Source: Candidatus Poribacteria bacterium (lineage in GTDB: Bacteria; Poribacteria; WGA-4E; WGA-3G). From it: DNA of 56,902 bases. The stretch's first letter is position 1. Every line of letters starts with the position of its first letter. Shown here one piece after another: positions 1 through 7,276 of the stretch. A model generated the notes under the pieces. It had not been told where the DNA came from. It worked only from the letters and a program-made list of their open reading frames with translations, and made no database searches. The stretch covers positions 1 to 56,902 of the forward strand of contig JAGWBU010000008.1 in NCBI GenBank assembly GCA_021295735.1. The letters run 5' to 3'. The position numbers and the translations under genes were made by a program.

Positions 1-47
1 GTGCGGATTTCTACAAAAACTTTACACACCCCCTTCCACACCTAAAC

Positions 48-76
48 TTGCCTATTTCCCTAAAGTGTGCTATAAT
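48..76 (+). promoter_or_regulatory. sigma-70 type promoter
   Basis: TTGCCT (48-53) and TATAAT (71-76) are separated by 17 bp. Transcription would start near 83, about 25 nt before the first gene. The -10 is perfect and the -35 matches 4 of 6 consensus positions. Confidence 0.6.
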
Positions 77-108
77 CCTGACAGAAACAAATACGAAACG
101 AGAATATT

Positions 109-2139
109 ATGCAACAACAGGCAATTCAGGGAAAGACTTATACCAATTCAATCGGCATGCAGTTTGTTAGAATTGAACCTGGTACTTTTACGATGGGTTC
201 GGCAACTGCAAATCTTGCAGATGAATTAATAGCTGGTAAAGACTATCTGCGAGATGGTGATTGGGATGAACAACCGGTGCATCAAGTCACACTCAGCACA
301 CCGTTTTACATCGGCATTTTTCAGGTAACGAACGCGCAATATGAAGAATTTCAATCTGCTCATAGTAAGTTACGCGGAAAATTAGGCTTTTCACAGGACG
401 ATGATGAAGCCGTTGTTTTTGTGGATTGGCACGATGCGACCCGTTTTTGTGAATGGCTATCTGAGAAAGAAGGGTTACCTTATCGGTTACCAACCGAAGC
501 AGAATGGGAATATACCTGCCGCGCAGGCACAACAACACATTTCCATACAGGTGATACCTTACCCGATGAATTTCATAAAAACGTTGGGGAGAGTTGGTAT
601 CCGGATATAGGGCGGAGCGAAGGTGCAGAGGAAATCGTACCTTTGCACGTTGGCAAAACATCACCGAATGCATGGGGCGTATACGACATGCATGGGAACG
701 TCGAGGAGTGGTGCCAAGATTGGTATGGACCTTATGAATCAGACCCACAAGTTGATCCGATTGGAAGGACAGAAGGACTTTACCGTGTGACACGAGGGGG
801 AAGCCATTCAACGCTGCTGTGCTATTTGCGTTCAGCAAATCGGATGGGGGCCGTACCTGAAGATAAACACTGGTACATCGGATTTCGCGTTGTTTGTGGG
901 GAGATGCCAGAGACCTCTACGCATTTACCAGCTCCGAAGGCAGCGTTATGGGGGCGTGATGTCAAACAGGTTACGGAACAGCGGAGTGTGCCTACTACTG
1001 TGCCGTATTTTGCTGATCCAATACCGTTTGTCCGAATTCCAGAAGATTCTAACGGACCGCTTTTTTCAAGACATAACCACGTGCCTGCGATTGTGGAATG
1101 CCCAAACGGAGATATGTTTGCAGCATGGTATTCGTGTGTAACAGAACGAGGACGTGAGTTGACGCTGGCAGCAAGCCGGTTGCGTTTTGGTGAATCGAAA
1201 TGGGAAGTTGCCGAACCGTTTTGGGGACCGCCTGATCGGAATAATCACGCGACCTCTCTGTGGTGTAATGAGAACGGACGAATTTATCATTTCAACGGTC
1301 TTTCCGCAGCAGCGACGTGGGGACCTTTAGCATTGATAATGCGCTACTCTGACGATAACTGCGCAACATGGTCAAAGCCACGCTTTATCTCACCTGAACA
1401 TCGTCTCCGACACATGCCGATCGCCTCTGTTTTCCGAAGACAGAATGGCTCAATCCTCCTTGCATGTGATGCAGTGACCGGTGGAAACGGCGGTACTGCG
1501 ATATGGTTAAGCGGCGATGATGGAGAAACGTGGTACGATCCAGGGGCAGGACAACCTATTCCGGAATTTGCAGCAGGAAAAAGCGGAGGGTGGATTGCTG
1601 GGATACATGCTGCTGTAGTGGAGTTGTCTGATGGTAGACTCATGGCGTATGGTCGAGGTGATACGATTGATGGTTGTATGCCAAAAAGTGTTTCTGAAGA
1701 TGGCGGTAAAACTTGGCATTACAGCGCGAGTCCTTTTCCTGTTGTTTCGGGTGGGCAAAGGTGCGTATTTTTGCGACTTCAGGAGGGACCGATTTTTCTT
1801 GCATCTTTTACAGGCAGCCGTAAAACACCTGAAATGATGTCAATTGTCGACGCATCTGGAAGCAAACGTTTCGTGACAGGTCTTTTTGGTGCGCTCTCTT
1901 ATGATGATGGAGAAACTTGGTCTCATATTCGCTTGATTTCAGATGATGGACCTGACCGAGAAATTGAAACAATGGATGGAAGACCCTTTATAATGGGATT
2001 AAATAGTGCTGAACCTGGTGGGTATCTCGCTGTATGCCAAGGTCAGAATGGCATTGTCCATCTGATTAGCAGTAAACAACATTATCGGTTTAACTACGCG
2101 TGGTTGAAGGAACCACCGCCATCGGAAGTGAGGAAATAA
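109..2139 (+). CDS. SUMF1/FGE-type domain fused to a sialidase-like (BNR) domain
   Basis: The 676-residue protein has two halves. Residues about 10-264 are a formylglycine-generating-enzyme/SUMF1 domain, recognised by the start GMQFVRIEPGTFTMGS, the motif GNVEEWCQDWYGPY and the end RGGSH...GFRVV. Residues about 300-676 resemble an exo-sialidase six-blade propeller with four Asp-box-like motifs: SDDNCATW, SGDDGETW, SEDGGKTW and SYDDGETW. No signal peptide is visible, so a cytoplasmic location is inferred. The product could bind or cleave a glycan, but most bacterial SUMF1-domain proteins are not proven FGEs and the substrate is unknown. It lies 1 nt upstream of the PhyH gene, so the two are probably co-transcribed. 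The start follows the promoter at 48-76. Confidence 0.85.
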   Translation: MQQQAIQGKTYTNSIGMQFVRIEPGTFTMGSATANLADELIAGKDYLRDGDWDEQPVHQVTLSTPFYIGIFQVTNAQYEEFQSAHSKLRGKLGFSQDDDEAVVFVDWHDATRFCEWLSEKEGLPYRLPTEAEWEYTCRAGTTTHFHTGDTLPDEFHKNVGESWYPDIGRSEGAEEIVPLHVGKTSPNAWGVYDMHGNVEEWCQDWYGPYESDPQVDPIGRTEGLYRVTRGGSHSTLLCYLRSANRMGAVPEDKHWYIGFRVVCGEMPETSTHLPAPKAALWGRDVKQVTEQRSVPTTVPYFADPIPFVRIPEDSNGPLFSRHNHVPAIVECPNGDMFAAWYSCVTERGRELTLAASRLRFGESKWEVAEPFWGPPDRNNHATSLWCNENGRIYHFNGLSAAATWGPLALIMRYSDDNCATWSKPRFISPEHRLRHMPIASVFRRQNGSILLACDAVTGGNGGTAIWLSGDDGETWYDPGAGQPIPEFAAGKSGGWIAGIHAAVVELSDGRLMAYGRGDTIDGCMPKSVSEDGGKTWHYSASPFPVVSGGQRCVFLRLQEGPIFLASFTGSRKTPEMMSIVDASGSKRFVTGLFGALSYDDGETWSHIRLISDDGPDREIETMDGRPFIMGLNSAEPGGYLAVCQGQNGIVHLISSKQHYRFNYAWLKEPPPSEVRK

Positions 2140-2140
2140 G

Positions 2141-3031
2141 ATGAAACTACCCTTTTTGCACCAAGAGGTAGAGGTTAGCACCGATTTGCGAGAGAGTAAT
2201 GACATCCTTGACAATCCAGATGCGTTACATGAACGTATTGCAGAAGATGGATATCTATTGATCCGTGGGCTACACGACAAAAAGACAGTGCTTGCTGCAC
2301 GTCAAGCAATTTTGGAAAAATTGGCAACAAAAAGGATGCTTGCACCCGAAACACCGTTGATGGAGGGTATCTTCAACCCAGATTATCCAGAACCGACATC
2401 AACTGGGTCAATGGGAAATAAAGCGTTGACGCAGCTGCCAGCATTTAAAGCAGTTGTTGAAGGACAACCGATAATGGATTTTTTCAAGCATTTTCTCGGT
2501 GGTGATGCGCGAACATTTGACTTCAAATGGCTCCGTACCGCTGGTCCTGGATCAGGTTCGCCTATTCATTACGATATTGTCTTTATGGGTAGAGGGACAC
2601 AAAACCTCTATTCCTGCTGGACCCCTTTTGGCGATGTTTCTTTGGATATGGGGCCGATTGTATTCTGTCTCGGCTCCAACCGATTTGAAAAGGTTCGGGA
2701 AACATACGGGCAGGCAGATGTTGATCACGATCTAATTGAGGGACATTTTAGTGATAACCCGCTTGAGATTATCGAGAAATTTGGTGGACACTGGGCAACG
2801 ACATCGTTTTCGGTTGGAGACGTTATCATTTTCAGCATGTTTCTGATGCATGCTTCGCTCGTCAATACATCTGACAAAATTCGAATTACAGCAGATACCC
2901 GTTATCAACTTGCTGCTGAAGCGATTGATGAACGGTGGATTGGGAAAAATCCGAAAGGACATTACGCTTGGAAGCAGAAAGATACCAAAATCGAGTCGTT
3001 AGCAGAATCACGGCGTAGATGGGGCGTTTAA
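2141..3031 (+). CDS. phytanoyl-CoA dioxygenase (PhyH) family protein
   Basis: The 296-residue protein belongs to the Fe(II)/2-oxoglutarate dioxygenases of the PhyH type. The metal-binding HxD is HYD at about residues 142-144. The distal histidine is in FLMHASLVN (about 236), and an arginine in KIRITADTRYQ follows, as expected for 2-oxoglutarate binding. Length is typical. No signal peptide is present. The substrate cannot be read from sequence; bacterial PhyH proteins hydroxylate many small molecules. The gene starts 2 nt after the SUMF1-sialidase stop and ends 18 nt before the PLD gene, so the three form one likely operon. Confidence 0.85.
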   Translation: MKLPFLHQEVEVSTDLRESNDILDNPDALHERIAEDGYLLIRGLHDKKTVLAARQAILEKLATKRMLAPETPLMEGIFNPDYPEPTSTGSMGNKALTQLPAFKAVVEGQPIMDFFKHFLGGDARTFDFKWLRTAGPGSGSPIHYDIVFMGRGTQNLYSCWTPFGDVSLDMGPIVFCLGSNRFEKVRETYGQADVDHDLIEGHFSDNPLEIIEKFGGHWATTSFSVGDVIIFSMFLMHASLVNTSDKIRITADTRYQLAAEAIDERWIGKNPKGHYAWKQKDTKIESLAESRRRWGV

Positions 3032-3049
3032 TGATGGAGTCATACAGAT

Positions 3050-4111
3050 ATGAATAATGCTTCACCAGCGCCGCCAAAGAGCAGGAATTCACGGTTTATC
3101 CCGTTTTTTCTCATTTTAATGGTTGCTGTTGCGATCGGCTTCGCAATCCGACATTTCAAAGGTAAACCCCACACAACTGAGGAACGAGCGTGGGAGGTAT
3201 ATTTCAGCGAAGTCGGTGCTGTCAACAGTCCTTTTTCGTTGGAGAAACGTCTTGTTGCAAAACTCGGTTCTGCAAAAGAACGGGTTGACGCAGCGCTGTA
3301 TGATTTGGATTCTAAAACAATAGCGGATGCTTTAATTGACGCGCATGACCGAGGCATAAATGTACGGGTTTTCACTGAGTTCGATAATGTAGATCGGGGG
3401 GAAATTGGGCGATTAGAAAAGGCAGGAATTCCTGTGCGTGACGATGAGGGTAATGAAGGTTATATGCATCACAAATTTATCGTGATTGACGAACGATATG
3501 TCTGGACAGGCTCGTATAATGCCACCTATAACGGCGCTTATAAGAACAATAATAACGTCATTTGGATTGATTCGGAGCCGCTTGCGTATAACTTCACACA
3601 GGAATTTCGGGAGATGTATATCTTAGCAGAAATGGATAGGTCATCGGATCCGCATATTCCATTTCCACATATTACCCTTAACGATGGCACACAAATTTCA
3701 ACCTATTTTGCGCCAGAAAACGACACGATTTCTCCGCTATTGAAGGAGATTAAATCAGCAAAAAAGTCAATTTATTTTATGGCGTTTTCGTTTACACATG
3801 ATAAACTTGGGAATGCAATGCGGGATCGATATAAAAAAGGTATTCCGGTGGAAGGCGTGTTTGAAGAAAGGCAAATTGATGAGCATTCGGAATACGAGTC
3901 AATGAAGAATGCAGGAATTCCGGTAATTTCGGATGACGGTCCTGGAACTATGCATCACAAAGTGATACTAATTGATGAGGAGACTGTTATTACCGGTTCG
4001 TATAACTTTTCTAAAAGAGCTGAGGAGCAAAACAGTGAAAACTTACTGATAATCAAGAGAAACAAAGACATTGCACAAGCATACCTAAAGGAGTTTAACC
4101 GATTAAAGTAG
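3050..4111 (+). CDS. membrane-anchored phospholipase D-like protein
   Basis: The 353-residue protein has one N-terminal hydrophobic anchor (about residues 14-31, after a basic start), then two PLD-like domains. Each carries a complete HxKxxxxD motif: HHKFIVID at about 139 and HHKVILID at about 301, each followed by TGSYN. Two HKD motifs in one chain form the active site of this superfamily, so an active phosphodiesterase or nuclease is likely. The arrangement resembles small secreted PLD-like nucleases (Nuc family). The anchor predicts a periplasmic catalytic part. It is the last gene of the first operon and converges with the HtrA-like gene 10 nt away. Confidence 0.85.
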   Translation: MNNASPAPPKSRNSRFIPFFLILMVAVAIGFAIRHFKGKPHTTEERAWEVYFSEVGAVNSPFSLEKRLVAKLGSAKERVDAALYDLDSKTIADALIDAHDRGINVRVFTEFDNVDRGEIGRLEKAGIPVRDDEGNEGYMHHKFIVIDERYVWTGSYNATYNGAYKNNNNVIWIDSEPLAYNFTQEFREMYILAEMDRSSDPHIPFPHITLNDGTQISTYFAPENDTISPLLKEIKSAKKSIYFMAFSFTHDKLGNAMRDRYKKGIPVEGVFEERQIDEHSEYESMKNAGIPVISDDGPGTMHHKVILIDEETVITGSYNFSKRAEEQNSENLLIIKRNKDIAQAYLKEFNRLK

Positions 4112-4121
4112 CACATAAACA

Positions 4122-5186
4122 CTACCGTTCCCCCAGTTTGATAGTATAGTTTTGCTCGCTCCCATTTCTATGAATTTTTAGGATAACTTCTGTATTTGGT
4201 GATGCGGTTCCGACACGTCTACGAAGTTCAGTATAGTTTTTTACAGGCGCGTTATTGAATTCGAGAATTATATCTCTTGGTAAAAGCCCACTTTTGTGGG
4301 CAGGACTGTTTTTTACGACACGCGTAACAAAAACACCAAAATTACTTATTTCAATATCAACACCAAGCCAACCCCGTGGTACCTTGCCATGTTTTATGAT
4401 TTTAGTGGCGACAGATTTAACTGTTTCAATCGGCACGGCAAAAGTAATGTTCTGACTATTCCACATCTGCATCGGTAATTGAAGTGGGTTAAACTCGTTC
4501 GGTTCAGTAAGTACAGCGAGAATCATGCCAACGATTTCGCCCGAAGTGTTTACAATTGCGCCACCGCTGTTACCGGGTGAAACAGGTACATTAATTTTGA
4601 TAAGTTCGGCACAAGGGTGCGCGGGCAAGGTTTCCCGTCCGCTTACAATACCGAACGAGATGATTGGATGTTCGCCCTGCGAACTCCCAATTGTAAAAAC
4701 CCATGAACCCATGCCAATTTTATCGGAATCTCCTTTTTTTACTTGCATAGGTAATTTGTTATCCGTCTTAAGCACAACAAGATCGGTCAGATCGTCCATC
4801 CCGATGATTTTTGCTGGAACTTTTTTGTTATTATTGAAGACAACTTCAATCTTGCTGGGCACCATATCAAAAGTAGTTGTAGCAATGTGTCCTTCCTTAT
4901 CAAGAATAATGCCAGAACTGATGTTTTCGCTGGGAAATATTTTCCTTATGTCGGGAGGTAATTGTGCCGGTGTATTCTGTGATGCAATAACTTTGACAAC
5001 AACAGGACGGGCAGTGGTGACAATTTTTTTGAATTCTTTTTCAAGCAGCTGTAACACATTTTCCTGCCCAAAACTTGGTGTTATGACACAGATGAGAAAA
5101 ATAAACGTACTTATACCAAGTAGTTTGTAAAGAATAGAAAATTTCGCGTTTATTTTTTGATTCTGTTTTAATTTTTCGGGAACCAT
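4122..5186 (-). CDS. DegP/HtrA-like trypsin-fold protein with PDZ domain, catalytic His missing
   Basis: The 354-residue protein has a basic N-terminus, a hydrophobic segment (about 22-40), a trypsin-2 fold (about 55-255) and one C-terminal PDZ domain (about 265-350, starting GWLGVDIEI). The serine motif PGNSGGAIV (about 206) and the aspartate in DDLTDLVVL (about 132) are present. The segment that normally reads like TNxHVV reads ATTTFDMV (about 100-107), so the histidine of the triad is absent. It is therefore probably a non-proteolytic sensor or chaperone. It lies 54 nt downstream of the anti-sigma gene and is likely in the same operon as the ECF sigma factor. Confidence 0.85.
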   Translation of the reverse strand: MVPEKLKQNQKINAKFSILYKLLGISTFIFLICVITPSFGQENVLQLLEKEFKKIVTTARPVVVKVIASQNTPAQLPPDIRKIFPSENISSGIILDKEGHIATTTFDMVPSKIEVVFNNNKKVPAKIIGMDDLTDLVVLKTDNKLPMQVKKGDSDKIGMGSWVFTIGSSQGEHPIISFGIVSGRETLPAHPCAELIKINVPVSPGNSGGAIVNTSGEIVGMILAVLTEPNEFNPLQLPMQMWNSQNITFAVPIETVKSVATKIIKHGKVPRGWLGVDIEISNFGVFVTRVVKNSPAHKSGLLPRDIILEFNNAPVKNYTELRRRVGTASPNTEVILKIHRNGSEQNYTIKLGER

Positions 5187-5240
5187 TTATTTATCCTCAC
5201 CAAAGTAGTTGTCTGCCTTGTAGATATTCATACCAGAGAA

Positions 5241-5798
5241 CTATAATCCTCCACCGGTTGATGCAGTGGTGTAACTGACGCGCTTTAAGGTATAGTGTTT
5301 TTGCGTCGGTTGTGTTGAAATCGCACTTGGGAAATCAGATGTTCCTGAAGCACGTGGTAGAAATTGGTTGTTGATCGATGGCGATCCAGAAGAAAGTCCA
5401 GGACGTTGTGTACTTATCTGCTTATTTGATGGCGGGATTTCACTATTGAAAAAATCATCATGGTACAGAAATGTGACAGTAGCAGTAATCAGAAGTAATA
5501 CCATAATACCACTGAAAGCCCATTTGGGCATGTTGAAAATATGCAGCAACCGCTGCCAATAGGAAAGCGTCCCTCGTTGTTCTTCGGCAAGGCGTTGTTT
5601 TAATGTTGGTATAAAATAGGGGGACGGTTCAATCTGCGGCAATTGTTGTGATGCTTTGACAGATTCGCTGAATCGAGCGTACTCACGCTGGCACGTTGTG
5701 CACTCTGCAATGTGAGACTCAAAACGTTGTATCATTTGATAATCAAGCGCATCTTCAAGATGTGCAGAAAAGTTTTCTTCAGCTTGTAAGCAGTTCAT
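5241..5798 (-). CDS. zinc-finger anti-sigma factor
   Basis: The 185-residue protein starts MNCLQAEENFSAHLEDALD and carries the zinc-binding HxxxCxxC motif (HIAECTTC, about residues 29-36) of the ZAS/zf-HC2 anti-sigma fold. A single transmembrane helix follows (about 93-112, WAFSGIMVLLLITATVTFLY), then a low-complexity tail of about 70 residues predicted to be periplasmic. Its start overlaps the sigma gene stop by 4 nt (ATGA), the usual coupling for a sigma/anti-sigma pair. The role, inferred from the family, is to hold the ECF sigma factor at the membrane until an envelope signal releases it. Confidence 0.85.
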   Translation of the reverse strand: MNCLQAEENFSAHLEDALDYQMIQRFESHIAECTTCQREYARFSESVKASQQLPQIEPSPYFIPTLKQRLAEEQRGTLSYWQRLLHIFNMPKWAFSGIMVLLLITATVTFLYHDDFFNSEIPPSNKQISTQRPGLSSGSPSINNQFLPRASGTSDFPSAISTQPTQKHYTLKRVSYTTASTGGGL

Positions 5799-6403
5799 AA
5801 TAACTCCATAAATGGTTTTAGTTTGTCTTTAAGCATTAATCGCGCTCTGTTGATACGCGATTTTGTGGTTCCACTTCGTAGTTCAAGTATTTTGCCGATT
5901 TCGTCATAACTTAATCCTTGGATGTCCCGCAGGATAAGTGGAAATCGATATTGTTCCGGTAATTCTGCGATCGCTTTTTGGATAGCGTTGCGAAGTTCCT
6001 TACGTTCCAGGGCAACTTCAGGTTGAAAAGCGGCATCTGCAGGCGCAGTTGCGATGATGTCAATTTGTTCATCGTTTTCCCTATAAGTATTATCGTTTGT
6101 AGCCATATTATCAACCCGAAAACGATTTCGCCGTCCTCTATTCCGAATTTCATTTATACATAACCTTTTTGCAATTAAATACATCCATGTTTTAAATTGA
6201 GCACGACCCGGTTTGTAACGATCTGCCGCTTTATACATGCGGATAAACGTCTCCTGTGCCAAGTCTTCAGCATTATCTTTATCGCCGGTAAATCTGGCGA
6301 TAAAATTGATTAACGACTGCTGATGTCGGCGTGCTAAAAGGTTAAACGCATCCTCATCGCCTTTTTGAAAACGCTGCATCAATTCATCATCTAATTCAAG
6401 CAT
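5795..6403 (-). CDS. RNA polymerase ECF-type sigma factor
   Basis: The 202-residue protein has region 2 (about 25-95, with AEDLAQETFIRMYKAADRY and FKTWMYLIAKRLCINEIRNR) and region 4 (about 130-195, ending in the helix-turn-helix LSYDEIGKILELRSGTTKSR). Regions 1 and 3 are absent, as in ECF factors. The linker is longer than usual and rich in Asn and Asp. It heads an operon with the anti-sigma factor (4-nt overlap) and the HtrA-like protein, a layout like sigma-E/DegP envelope stress systems. I saw no convincing autoregulated -35/-10 pair upstream. Confidence 0.9.
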   Translation of the reverse strand: MLELDDELMQRFQKGDEDAFNLLARRHQQSLINFIARFTGDKDNAEDLAQETFIRMYKAADRYKPGRAQFKTWMYLIAKRLCINEIRNRGRRNRFRVDNMATNDNTYRENDEQIDIIATAPADAAFQPEVALERKELRNAIQKAIAELPEQYRFPLILRDIQGLSYDEIGKILELRSGTTKSRINRARLMLKDKLKPFMELL

Positions 6404-6506
6404 CAGGTGCCTCCGGAAGTGCCTACATACTAATACACACCTAACAATAGATTCGGTTGCAATTTTTGTCTCTAAAAATGTCAGAATTAAGTTTAAGCCC
6501 TACGAC

Positions 6507-6535
6507 TTGACCCTTATAAGGTTTTCGTGTATGAT
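6507..6535 (+). promoter_or_regulatory. sigma-70 type promoter
   Basis: TTGACC (6507-6512) and TATGAT (6530-6535) have a 17-bp spacer, each one mismatch from consensus. It would drive the methyltransferase and dehydratase genes, with a leader of about 145 nt. The rest of the 285-nt gap before the methyltransferase shows nothing else I can identify. Confidence 0.6.
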
Positions 6536-6688
6536 TATCTTATCTTTTTCCACAAATGAAATATTGAAACAATTGCAGAATTAAGCAAAGTCGCACAACC
6601 TACTGTACTAAACGGTATAGAATTTTACCATATCGCTTTAAGTGTGTCAAATTCAAGTGATAGCGGCTTTATTTTAATGGAGGGTTAT

Positions 6689-7258
6689 ATGTTTGATCAG
6701 GTTTTAAAAGAGGTTGAGGCACAGTGTAGAGAAGAGAGAATTCCTATGTTAGGACCGGAAAAGGCAAAATTTCTCGCTGACTGCGTTGAGAAGACTAAGC
6801 CATCACTAATTGTCGAATGCGGTACTGCTATCGGCTATTCCGGTCTATGGATGTTACGTGTGTTGAAAGCTGCAGGTGCTGGACGTTTAATAACAATTGA
6901 GATAGATACTAACCGAGCAAATCAAGCGCGCGCAAATTTTGAAAGTGCAGGTTTGGCTGATCTCGTTGATTCACGCATCGGTGATGCACAGGCGGTGCTC
7001 AAAAGCATCCAAGAACCTGTGGATTTTTTGCTCCTTGATAACAATTTTGATAATTATTTCCCATGTTTTCAGGCGATTGAATCGCAGTTGACTAATCCTG
7101 CGACTGTATTGGCGGACAACGTTGGAATCGGTGCAGACTCTATGGCGGATTACCTCGAACACGTTCGTGAACACTATGAATCTGAAACACATTGGTTTGA
7201 CATTAATCTGCCGTGGGTAAAAAAGGATGCTATTGAAGTAAGCATCTATCGCCGTTAA
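6689..7258 (+). CDS. class I SAM-dependent methyltransferase (O-methyltransferase-like)
   Basis: The protein is 189 residues from the chosen ATG. Motif I is VECGTAIGYSGLWML (about 38-52), followed by the acidic strand end TIEIDT and the motif-IV-like DFLLLDNNF. This matches the caffeoyl-CoA/catechol O-methyltransferase-like family (COG4122). The frame is open upstream to a GTG at 6644, but GGAGG at 6680-6684 sits 4 nt before ATG 6689, which decides the start. The next gene follows 18 nt later, so the two are probably co-transcribed. The acceptor substrate is unknown. Confidence 0.8.
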   Translation: MFDQVLKEVEAQCREERIPMLGPEKAKFLADCVEKTKPSLIVECGTAIGYSGLWMLRVLKAAGAGRLITIEIDTNRANQARANFESAGLADLVDSRIGDAQAVLKSIQEPVDFLLLDNNFDNYFPCFQAIESQLTNPATVLADNVGIGADSMADYLEHVREHYESETHWFDINLPWVKKDAIEVSIYRR

Positions 7259-7276
7259 TCTGTGTAAGGAGGCCTA

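Noticed and set aside
293-838. Long minus-strand ORF inside the SUMF1-sialidase gene
   Set aside because: Shadow frame of a well-supported gene; the predicted protein has no recognisable domain.
6550-6688. Helix-turn-helix-like leader in frame before the methyltransferase
   Set aside because: The frame resembles a LacI-type HTH for a few residues but has an upstream stop, no start codon, and the Shine-Dalgarno points to ATG 6689.
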